From Elysia crispata (taxonomy: Eukaryota > Mollusca > Gastropoda > Plakobranchidae), in NCBI GenBank assembly GCA_033675545.1, contig JAWDGP010006196.1, positions 62,001-126,000 on the forward strand: a stretch of 64,000 bases of DNA, read 5' to 3'. Each line of letters starts with the position of its first letter. Within the stretch, counting starts at the first letter, position 1. The position numbers and the translations under genes are program-made. Under the pieces are notes generated by a model that was not told the origin of the DNA, did not search any database, and saw only the letters and a program-made list of their open reading frames with translations. Below, piece by piece: positions 1 to 11,206 of this stretch.

Positions 1-1718
1 GTGTCATGTTTTTTTTTAAGTTCTTTACGAAAACTACCACTTAAATATGGATTATATTTTCTTCATGTTTTGCACATGTACAAGTTTCATGAGGACCTTT
101 CAAACCTTTACAAACTGAAAAAATATATTGTTGGTACTGCAAGCATTATGAACAAGTCCATGTCAGTTCTTTTTCGAAATGTTGAAAAAACTGAATTTCT
201 ATAAAATCACCAATAAAACTTTGTTTTAATCAATGATTGAGAATAAGGAACAAAAATAGACCGAACTGATAGGCAGATAAAAAAACTGTCAGGACTTGCG
301 TGGAATGCTTGTAGCATGAATTTTGTGGTTTGAAAATTTGCCTCTGATTTAAAGTGGATGGTTTGCATGGTGGAATTGCCAAATGAAGTGATTTGCAAGA
401 TGTAGGAGTAAAGCTATCCAAATTTATTCAATTGACTGCCATAATAAAATTCACCATAGGGATATGTTAAGAAAAAAATCTTTTTTTTCGTACTGTTTTC
501 GTGGTAATGCCACAATCTTTGGTTTTGTTTAAAAAATGAACATAAATTACAAAATGTACGTAGTCCTTCAAATGCATGTTGATCTCAATAAAAGTTGACA
601 AACACAAAGGTCAAAGCAAAACTGATTTTTTTTTCAAACAACAACAGACATTTTTCCTGAATTTTTTTAATTTAATATTTACAGTAATCTCAATTTTGTC
701 ATATTTTCAACCGAAAAAAATAAAATTAAAAAAAAAAAAAGAACAAAAAGGAATATAAAAATTCTGATGCGTACATTCCTCTGAACTGTTAAAAATATGA
801 TAGATAGCAAATTTTTTACAAATCCATTGAGAAATTAAAAAATCTAGATAGGCAGTTAGTGTTTAAAAACCAGGATTTTTTTATATCTTACTCCTTTCTG
901 GCTTTCTCCAGTCTCATCTTGCTTTGGTCTTCTTTTTTCTCTTTTGAAGCTCTTTTCTAAGCATTTATAGGCAACCACAGAGAGAAAGTCTCTCAAGGCT
1001 GTACTTTTCACAGCTGCTACAGCTTTGGAGAGTGCCTGTTTGACCCTACATAGAGAGCGCTGTTTATTACACTGAGCTCTGGAAGCTATCTGAGATGAAT
1101 ATCCAAAATATGGATTCATCATTTGAAGAAGAAGTTTGCTTTTAGTATGGACAGTCTATACAGTAAATTAATTAGGCCAAGACATAGAAATGGAGTTTAC
1201 AAAGAGCAGGCATCTCTTGGTGAATACTACCATTTGTTTGGACAACTAAGTCCTACCCTGGCATGTTTTGTGCGGACATGAGGATGACCATAAATCATTT
1301 GGTTAAATTTTATCCCTCCAAAAAGACTGGCCTATTCTTCCAAAGGAGTGACTTGTAAGTTGTAGTACACAAAAATACTGCTCAGACAGAAAAAGAAAAA
1401 TATAATTTTTAGAAAAATCATTTCTGTTCTTACTCTTGGGATGTGTAACATACACACACACACAATTTTATATGTCTTGACATGGATAGAGCTAAATAAG
1501 ACTGTTTCAAAGAGAAATCGGCTTAAATAAATATCTTTCACTCATGCAATAACATAGAGTATAAATATGGAATTAAGCACATAAACTGGAAATAATGATA
1601 CTAGATCTGACATTGTCAATGAAAATAAACTTGATGCAAACTGTTTTAAACAGCCTTGGAAAGAATGTAGGATTCTGCTCTTTACTGCAGCATACTCAAT
1701 AACAGTACAGTGGAGGAT
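1..1718. other. No recognisable gene
   Basis: AT-rich sequence with poly-A/T runs and a short CA repeat near 1450. A minus-strand open frame at 856-1122 (88 aa, rich in Lys and Arg in its second half) has no family signature that I recognise and no convincing splice context. It could be a fragment of a transposon protein or chance. If the HERC-like gene further right continues leftward, this stretch may be intronic. Confidence 0.4.
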
Positions 1719-1782
1719 GGAGGATGCAACAGTTTTCATAGGAGCATTATGGAGGATGCAACAGTTTTCATAGGAGCATTAT
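1719..1782. repeat. Perfect 32-bp tandem duplication
   Basis: Two identical adjacent copies of a 32-bp unit (1719-1750 and 1751-1782) beginning GGAGGATGCAAC. With no differences between copies, the duplication is either recent or an assembly artefact. Confidence 0.9.
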
Positions 1783-1879
1783 TTTAATTTCACTGCGTTG
1801 GACAGCACACTTACACGCGACCACTCTCTCTAAGTAAACACCCTATGGCTCCTTGCCAGCTCTTATCAGTGTACGTGTT

Positions 1880-3000
1880 CTTGAACAAGAAGGTTAGTAT
1901 GCCTAGCTGATACTGCAACCGCACCATGATTCTACTCAGCCACTACTGATAGCGGAGTTTCTGTTTAGAGCCACGTGACCAAAATGAATGATGGAAACTC
2001 TCACTAGCATCATATTGTGTTTGTCCACAAATCATCTGCTGTTGGTCTAGTAGAGAGAGGCACTATATCTCTGTAGGGAAAGCCAAAATCTAGGGGTGTG
2101 TGGCTTCTCTTTTGTATCTGTTGTATTCTCCCATGAAACATTAATAGAAACTCTAGGAATCATACCCTGGAGGACAATATTGATGGCAAGGCATATCCTC
2201 AGTAGAGTAACCATAATTCATGCTAGCTAGTAAAGCACTTTTCACTGATTCAGCAGCGTCATTACTGCGGATTGCTGTAACAATACATTTGGAGCTTTCT
2301 ACCGTCAAATGGCAATGACCTTTCCTTCCTTAAGTGATGCAGAAACCAGATTCAAAAGAGCTGTAGGGCTTGGTCTCAACAAGCTGATTGCAAGCTTTTG
2401 ACTTGCCATCATTTATATTCATTATAAATATCATTTTATTCCGTTCAACAGATCAACTACACAGAACCTCTGTTGCTTTTGCCTTCATTCCAGAAGTCCC
2501 CTCTCGCTTTTGACAAATGTTGCTCTCGTCATTGAACATAACAATTGGGAGTCTCCTTTTTCATGTGTTTGCCAATTTGCAGGCAGATATAAAAAAGAGG
2601 CCTATGACATCTGCATCTATTGCAAGTTGAGTGCCAACATTAATCACACTTTCGATTTTTGCAAGGGATTTATGGCCCCCATATGCCATGAATCATCAAA
2701 ATACATTGATATAAATGTGCACAATATCAAATTCCCCTATATTTACATTGAACTGAGTGACATACTCCTGGCAAACTGCGGTTACTGCTTGAGCAAACAT
2801 TGTTTCCTTGCTTTGAATTTTGAGCAAAGATCCCCTTAGCTGCATTACTAAATATTCTTGATAAAGCCCTGGGAGGTCCAAATACACGAAAATTATTGGC
2901 CACCATACCAAGACAAATGGTTCCTTTATCACAAAAGGTTTAGTCTTGCTCATAGAAAGCCTGTTTCACCATAAAGTGCAATGGCTTTAAACTGTGATAC
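1880..3000 (-). pseudogene. Decayed Mutator-like (MULE) transposase
   Basis: Read on the minus strand in shifting frames, this stretch shows landmarks of the animal transposase family annotated as Mutator-like transposase domain proteins. In order they are: a YFDDSWHM block near 2690 that resembles the DGTWxxRGH motif carrying the first catalytic Asp; a block ending TAIRSNDAAESVKSALLAS near 2225-2285, matching the family's YYGxAIRxN...MKxA region; CHQYCPPG near 2175, matching its CPxG block; and SESFHHSFWSRGSK near 1955-2005, matching its NESxHxxxWSR block. There are several frameshifts and stops and no single open frame, so it cannot encode a working enzyme. The assignment rests on remembered motif patterns. 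The order and spacing of four motifs argue against chance, but a profile search has not been run. Confidence 0.5.
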
Positions 3001-5087
3001 ATCCAACACTGTTGACAGACAATGTCTTATTTAAAAGAGAGGCCTAGTTGCCTCAATACCTGCATACCAGGGGTCACAGCACACAATGTTCCCAACCACT
3101 GAAATTCATTGGCGGCCCAGTGATTTCAGGGTTTTTGAAACTCAAATAAGGCAACAATTGAATCAAAGGCTTTTTCTGAGCCAAACTTATCTTGCTTTTT
3201 ACAATAGTGGCACTGAATTTTTACTGTACTAGTTCTACTGCCAAATGGATAGGTGTTAAGTTTCCTTTGATGCTTCAATCAGTTCTATTTGATTGTCTTA
3301 TATCACAACTGGGGTAGATGAGACACTAAGTCCACAAATATTACTAGTATTTTTAGGATGCTACCCTTTCTTTGACTTCCGTTTGTTTGTTATTTCACTT
3401 TTCTTTTTTCCCTCTTAAAATGCTTTTTGGTGAGTACTAATATGTTTGGCCAGATTTTGTCTCTTGGTTTTAATCGAGATTTTACTTGCAACACCTTAAT
3501 CAAAAGGCCGACTACACCCGAATACACTGTCTTGATATGTACTTTATCTAGTTTGACAAGACAATAAATGTGTATGTGGGTGCACAGTCAGACCCAATGC
3601 AAGGTCCGAAAAACCAAGTTAGTCATCAGTTGTAACATGATTGTATTACATATTAAAGTATTGACCAAGCCTGATCGCTTTAATTAGTCTCCTATCTTTC
3701 TCACATAATCATATATAGAGACTCTGCCAACCCCTCCCATCTCATTAGAGTTTTGAATCTCCTTGCCCTAGACTAGGGTGGTGCGGAGGAAATAAAAACA
3801 ATGTGGGCCGGCCATATCTTGAAAAAAATAAAATAGGGTTTAATACGAAGTCCTAGAGCCAGAAGCAGATCTGGTAATGTGTATTCTACCACTTAAAATC
3901 TACATAGTACGTGTATAGGCCTATCAGATTTTTTTCCTGCCCATCCCTCTCGATCTCTAAGTTTATGCTGCGACATTACAAAGATAAACAAAACAATTTC
4001 CGCAAGATACAAAAATGTAGTCCTGAACTGTTCAAGTCCGTTCTAGAATTTAGTGAAATTACAATGCTTCACGGAAACGTCAGAGACAGCAATATCAAGG
4101 ACCGAGTCTCAAGGAAAGTGCCGAGTTTACTATTCCAGGGACTTCATTTTGGTCTGATAGCGAGACATGCAGTGTTGCGCTAAAGATCGGAAAAGGGTAA
4201 ACACCTTTAATTCCCATTGTAACACACAGATGCTTACGGCAAATGCCAAATTTACTTTTCCAAGGAGTTTGTGTTTACTTGGATAGCGATAGCAGCTGGC
4301 CTAAGACAAATTTGCTCTTAACATTCAATTTTTTTTTTTATTATTTTCGAAAACATGGATAAGCACTGTAAATATTTGTCTTCTTCCATCCTCATTTCGG
4401 CAGATCGGCAGAAATTATGAGGCCTAGCATTCTTTGAAATTCTAGGTATTGCAAGTCTGCAACAATTTTTTTTTATCTGGCCAATTTCCACATTAGTTTG
4501 TGTGTGGCTGACAACCTCAATTTTGTCTCTAATATGGGCCAAAAATTTTTGTAACTTTTCCTGACTTCTGGAAAGAATAAGCATTGCATAATTATGCTGT
4601 GGAATAGATTGTGTAGAGGTTGATGATACTGATGAACTTGAAATAAATCTCTCATTGTGATGTGATGCTGAGGAAATTTTCGATACATTTGGTGGATTTT
4701 GGGTGGTGCTGATGATGTTGAGAGAATTTGTTCAAGAAAGAAGTTACTGAGGATTTGGCCGCGCAGATGATGTTGAACTAAGCAGCTTTAGTTGCTTTGA
4801 TAGTGGGTTAGCTGCCTGTACTGTTGAGAAGTCCTGGTGGAAAGAATAATTAGATATCAAGAGTAACAAATTGCGCAACATTTTGTTATAATTTTGTGAG
4901 ATACATTAAAAACAACTGAAAGAAAAGATGAATTGGGTAGCAGTATTCAAGGCTCAAAACAAAGCAATGTATTTGAACAGAAGGAAGACATTGGCACATT
5001 CTAAAATACTCTTCAAACAAGAGCATGCAAGGTAATTCATTCTTTGTATGGCTTTCCATTCAATATAAAAAAACAACATGCTTTCAC
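3001..5087. other. No recognisable gene
   Basis: Short open frames only (3911-4183 plus, 4318-4688 minus), none with a signature I recognise. Two stretches near 4120-4165 and 4245-4295 resemble each other (both carry a variant of TTTACTnTTCCAnGGA and GATAGCGA), suggesting a small diverged internal duplication. Confidence 0.3.
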
Positions 5088-5657
5088 AAGCTGAAAAATT
5101 CATTATCTAACAGGACCTTGGTTCCAATTTGACCAGGCTGGAGTGCATGTGTGAATAAAATAGGCTGACATATAGTTTTGATATCATTTTATTTACACGA
5201 CCTATTTATATACTTTTCTATCTTTACCTAGATTCTAGATGTATCTATAATTCTAAACACAGAATCTAGATCTAGATCTTAAATCATTTTGAAATTCTAA
5301 GTTTAAAGGTAAAATCTAGATCTCTTTAGATCTAGATCTTAACCTTTACATTTGTTTCTGCTTGCTGTAAATATCTAGGCAAGCTGAAAAATCCATTCTA
5401 CAAATATGACCCTGTTGTCAATTTGCCAGGGCTAGGCTGTACGTATGTATTGAATAGGCTTATTTATGGTCTTGATATCTATTGTTTTACTCCTAGAATC
5501 TAGATATCTTGATGATTCTTATTTTAAACACAAAATCTAGATCTAGAACTTAAATTCTTTTGAAATTTTAAGCCTAAAAGTAAAAATCTAGATCAAATGA
5601 GATTTCGATCTTAACCTTTTTATGCGAGTCTAGCTGCTGGAAATATCTATATCTAGG
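5088..5657. repeat. Diverged 293-bp tandem duplication rich in CTAGAT
   Basis: Copy one begins AAGCTGAAAAATTCATT at 5088 and copy two begins AAGCTGAAAAATCCATT at 5381. The order of recognisable blocks is the same in both: a GACC/CCAATTTG block, AATAGGCT, GATATC, a run of CTAGAT motifs, AACACA-AATCTAGATCTAGA, TTTTGAAATT, TTAACCTTT, and CTGnAAATATCTA. The copies carry many substitutions and small indels, so the duplication is old. Confidence 0.75.
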
Positions 5658-7546
5658 CCCTAGATCTAAAGCTATTGTCCAAACAATTTTTTTAGATTCT
5701 TTACTTAAATCTTACACTATAGCATGTACATCTATTCAAGACAGTTTCAGATCTGCTGTCGCCTGCATTATATGCGTACCTTTAGTTTCATTCCTGCCAC
5801 CTCTGTCAAGCTATGCTTACAGGAAGTAGTTCACATATTCACCTTTTTCTTTTAAGAAAATAGTAATTACATTTTTGTCTTTGTTTTCCAAAAACACAAT
5901 GTTGGTGAAAAATACTACCACTCCAATCTTGAAGGTCATTTACATATTAATGCCAAATTTGACGTGCCCTGATGATGTGGAAATGCTTGTTTAGATGGTC
6001 GTCATTTTTTAACCTAGCTCCATTATTAATAGAGGCCTATAAATGAAGATTTGATTTCGATCTAGATCTTTAATTAATCTCCGTCTAGAATATTCTTAAT
6101 TTATAAATACTTTATGATGCCACTACTGCGGAATCTAGATGATGTTAAATCCTCAGGACAGAAAGAATAATTTGACTTAAAGCAAGAATTAATTTAACCA
6201 TTGCAAATATATGAAGAAATACAAAACAAGACTGCCAAAGAGGCTTGACTTAAAGCAAGAGTTACCCTTAAAGATGTTGACTTTAAGTAGATTCTACTGT
6301 ATATTTTATTTGAGCATATTTTTTATTTATTGATAGATTAATAGTTCTACATAAAGTCAGGGAATGTTGTGTGCCGTCTAGGTCAAGACATAATAATTCT
6401 GCATTGTGATCTAAATTTAGGATTGGAAAACCTCAGAATTGATATTTAGACACAAAATAGCCAACTGAGATGGCACCACTAAATTCAATGCTTACCTAAG
6501 GAGAAAATGAGAGATAAATTTAATATAATAATCATGAGATTTAAAAGAATACACATAATAATATTTGAAAAATAATTATGAGCAATTGTAGATCTGCCAT
6601 GTTCAATAACATTGCTGTTATTGGTATATATTTATATCAAAGTTTTAATCTACACCTAGACTTGGAGTTTGAAAAAATATTTATGTGCCATGATGCTGAC
6701 TGATTTGATATTGAATGATAAAAAGTAATTCTCAATTAAAATAAGCTAATATTAGAAATATGTTACAACAGTCTCGTCTTGTTTCATATTACAGGGGAAA
6801 TGTGAATACTATGAAATAAACTCTATTTAGAGGTCTAACTAAGGATGAACTTTGCCATCCATACAAGCAAAAGATGTCAAGCCTTCCAAGGCTTCCTTTC
6901 TTTCAAAGTATTTGTATAACAAATCCACTCAAAACCAGAAATATTGTTAAAACAATTTCAGTTTTTGTTGGTGTTAGTCCATATATTTCACATTTTAAAA
7001 AAAAAAGAAGAATATTCACTATATGATATTTTAAAAAGCATCAAGATGGAAAACACATAATCTTCTTAGTCACACTGTATGGCACGGACAAACTAAAGCA
7101 ACTTTTTTAAATCTTATTTCTCACCAGTCAGTTGGTTTGTCTAAAACGAGGTCAAATGAGGTAGTATATCACTATCATAGAAATGTGTGTAAAACAATTT
7201 GATGATGTTTTAAGATTTGCAGTCACTCATAATGTTTCTCACACTGACGATATTATTATTGAGGATAATGAAATCAATAAATGGTTCTTCAAACTTAACA
7301 TTTATAGCCAAAGTTAAAAGTTAAAAGTTTGTCTCTGTCTATTTACGATATATTAATGTCTTAGATCAAGCGCAGCCCTCTTGAGTGCCTTCTTACTTTT
7401 ATTGGAAAGAACAAACAAAGATTCACAATAGTTCAAATAATTTCTTCCCCTTGACTGCAAGATTTCCTCATTTAAAACCCATCAAATGGTACAAACAAAA
7501 TAACTTTTAGTAAATCATTCATTTAAAAGGAGTAATTTTTGCTCAC
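5658..7546. other. No exon recognised; presumed HERC-like intron 5 or downstream
   Basis: AT-rich sequence with scattered CTAGATC motifs near 6055-6090. A short duplication of the form TTGACTTAAAGCAAGA occurs near 6172 and 6245. I searched the minus strand for the next RCC1 exon, expected to carry a CGxxH motif and FTFG, and did not find it. Confidence 0.4.
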
Positions 7547-7578
7547 CTTTGTTGTCATTTACACCCAATTGTCCAAAT
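7547..7578 (-). CDS. HERC-like coding exon 5 (32-nt micro-exon)
   Basis: Acceptor TCTCTTCAG|A and donor AAAG|GTGAGC flank only 32 bases, which encode FGQLGVNDNK and restore the phase left open by exon 4. Joined to exon 4 it reads GWGRNTFGQLGVNDNK, the expected RCC1 continuation. The frame match, both splice sites and the protein context all agree. Confidence 0.8.
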
Positions 7579-10500
7579 CTGAAGAGAAAGTAATTTTTTC
7601 AAAATCCAAATAAATCATGAAATAAACTTAAAGAATACCTGGTGCTTTATTAATTATAAAAGCATCACTATTGCTGCTTAAAATAAACTTAACATTTTAC
7701 TAAATCAGAAATTTTGTGAGAAGACTGTGGAATCAAGAACAAAGAAGTATAAAAAAGTTTGTGTTACTGAAATAAAAATTTAATTATCAAGTGATAATGC
7801 CTTCACAAATATCTATGTCTTAAAAACATTAATAAATGGCTTAGTCTCTCCTTACTATTTGCACAGCTACATGTTCTTTTTGTATTCCTCTCAAAGAAAA
7901 CAATTTTGTATGATTATGTTCATGTATAATTGCCATAAAACATGAAATATTCAAGTTTGAAATCTAAAAAGTGAAGCAAATAGAATGCATTTTGGCCCTA
8001 CAATCCTGTCAACTGGAAAACAAACATCATTTTTCATGACCAATATTCTCACTGCATAAACAATTTTGTTCCAGGTTTGTCAAAAAAAATTGGTCATTGA
8101 AACTTTAGTTGAACGACTGCAATCAGCAATACTGCCTGTGAAACACAATTAAAGACAAATCATCTTTGTTTGGAATTACTTTGCTAATATTTTATACATA
8201 TCAAATTTTTTTTTTTTTGTTTTAAATATCCCATTTTATGAGAGTTTTTTTTTTAATACAGATCTAACAAAATCTTGATGTTAACATTGTGTATTTCAGC
8301 TAATACTTTTGATTTAAGGCCATATGACTTGCTTTGTGAACGATAAAAAAATTCTTCTCCGTATAATATTTACTCAAATTGCATTTTGGGGCGTTTGATT
8401 TTCACTATAGCTATTGATAATCTTGGGGGGAACAGCACTTCAATGACACCTGTTACTGGACATAAGAAATTTGTCTTTTAATTTTTTAATGTTTATCATG
8501 CTAATTTTATGCCTTTTTATTTATTATTTCAATTGTTCCTAGTGCTGTTGTTAAATATCAAAGCATAAATTGGGGAACGCAACAAAACTGGTAATGATAA
8601 AGCTCTAATATAAAGAACTAGGTACAATTGAGACTTTTTTCTAGCTTTGTTAAATTACATTATGTGCAATTTAAATTTTGGACATTAATCACAGTAACTC
8701 AGGCTCTATACTAGAGCCAATTACTTAGTTTTTCTCCCATTAACCTCCTCACCAGGGTCATTAATCATTCCTGACAGGTGGAATGTGAGTGCCCCAGCTC
8801 AGTCCTCTTCCCTGTTTATCTGCCGCCTAATCGTAAATTTTGGCAATGTAATTACAAGACTCTATTTTCTAATATGCACTGCTTTTGTTAAACCTGAGAG
8901 TGTCTCATAAGACTCAGTTGTTCTATTAATTATTTGTATATGAATCTGTGCACAGTGGTGATTTATGTTTCACAAATGCTTTGTGAAATTATCACATAAT
9001 TATCTCCTTTATTTTTATAACTCCCCATGTGTCTTTAAAGCCACTCTTTACCCTTACCACCATTGCCCACGTTACCGCCGCTTTGGCTCTTTGATCCTGA
9101 ATCATAGCCTCCCAATGCTTTTGCTGCCACTCCTTGCCTTCTTCCCTCTCTTTTTATTATCTTTTGCCTGCATGTCAATACTTTGCTCTCCCTTAACCCT
9201 AGTATTACTATGGCATAATGTAGTCTATACCCTGGGCGCCAAACACCTATATATTTCAAGCATTTTTTAACAGCCCACAGGGGACATTTTGATTGAACTT
9301 CAATTTCATAGTTTCTAAGTAAAAAAGCATTCTATGGTTGATTTACCAATACTTGTAGTTTGTTGAATCTGAAGACTGGTCTGACATTAGTTTGTTTGAT
9401 GCAAGATATTTTAAGAAAGTCAAAGAAGGAAAAATAACGAGGATTTCACCTATTGAATGCAAGGTGTTCTTTGAATCAGAGTCTGTTGGATTTGAGTGTA
9501 CTGTATAATCCACGCCTGCAAAAGTTTCTGAAGCAGGTTATATCTGATAGTTCTAAGTTAAGAAGCCACAAAAAACATAAACTCTTCTATTAACGTTTTA
9601 ATGCCATACGGTTTTCTTTATTAGTATATTGATACACAGCAAAATTTGTTTCATCGGTTTCTTAAAGTGCCAGTCCGACACCCTTTTAGACGTAAGTAAC
9701 CTTCATAAAATTTCACATCAGTGCCATTGCCAAAAAAATCCTTGAAGTGAATAAGTACCGTGGGCTTGGTATTCAAAATAAAAAAAAAAATATTCACATT
9801 CCAATGAATTTTTCAAAAATAATGTAACGAAAGAAATTGTTTCACATGTGCACAAACCCATTATTACACTATGATTTTAAATGTATGTTATTATTTCTTT
9901 CTTTGAAGACTTATACCACTGTAAATTTGTGAAATAAATTTTTTATTTGTGTAACTCTCACAACAATTTTCTCAGTAGTTAAATAACTTAAAATGGTGTA
10001 TTTAAGTCTATTGGTGAAAGCGAGAGTGCCAGCCTCAGCTCAGGTAACCCAGCTAGCATGATCTCATAGTGATCAAGTGCCAAAACGCAGATCGCCAGCT
10101 GAACTATGTTCTCCGCTGTCGACCTACTGTTTAATATCATAAAATGTATTAAGTAAACAGTACGGGAAGACTGAGCCGATGCATTGCATAGAGACATGAA
10201 GACAATCAGGTTACAAAAATTAAAATAATCTAAAGATAATCTAAAGCAAGCTGTCATACGTGTTGCGGCCCCATCCATAGATTGCTCCTGACTTGGACAA
10301 CACAAAGCTATGGTTACTGCCAGCAGCCACCTGAGCTAGGGGGATGCCTTTAAGACAAGTGATGAACTCTGGGAGGTTGATATGAGAAACAGAACGACCC
10401 ATACCAAGCTGGCCATAGGAGTTGGAGCCCCAAACGCCCACCAAACCCGCTGAAAAGATAATAACAAAAGAGGGATTAGAAAGGAATGTTTTTAAAAGTT

Positions 10501-11171
10501 TATGAGTGACTCGTTAAACATAGAAGCAAAAATTCTGAGAAAACAGTTGCAAACGTGGTTTGAAAAGAAATAAAAGACATGATCTCTATATAAATTAGGA
10601 ATTGTTTCACAGAATGAGTTAGATGATCTCATGCATTTTTACATAAACCATAGTTTACCTAATGGTTGCATATAAAATTCTTTTCAAAACAACAATACCA
10701 GGTAAAAATTAAAATTTCTGATGTTTCTACACAGCTAACTTGATTTGAATTTTAACAGCCCACCATTTGTTAGAACCAAGGTGTGATCAGAACCACAGGT
10801 AACTTGAATTACACTGTGACATCCAATAGCTAAGGTTTTGACAAGCCTGTAGGAGTAAAATAGAAATCAGTTTACAAAAACTTACTTCATCACAGTCAGG
10901 AAGGAAAGATCGGAGGTAAATATAAAAGACTGCTATTCATATAATTGTGAACACAAATGTAGGAGTTAGATTGACTTGTGGACATTTATCTATCAACATT
11001 CCCCTCTAAAACCAGTCCCAATATTCCATAAAAAGAAACTGTTCGGTCTAAAAGCATACCAGGACATCTTCAACAGATTGATTTATCAAAAATTTTGTTT
11101 TATGCAGTATAATTTTACTGAATATTATATCAAAGTTTAATTGGACAGCACATTCAATTCATCCATGAATT

Positions 11172-11206
<35 letters not shown>

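Noticed and set aside
856-1122. 88-aa Lys/Arg-rich open frame on the minus strand
   Set aside because: No recognised domain, no supporting splice sites or neighbours; length is within chance for this window.
4318-4688. Two overlapping minus-strand open frames
   Set aside because: No family signature, frames conflict and no splice context ties them to the HERC-like gene.
9035-10305. Possible further HERC exons in the minus-strand frames at 9035-9259 and 9988-10305
   Set aside because: Neither encodes RCC1 features. The correct next exon in phase was found at 7547-7578.
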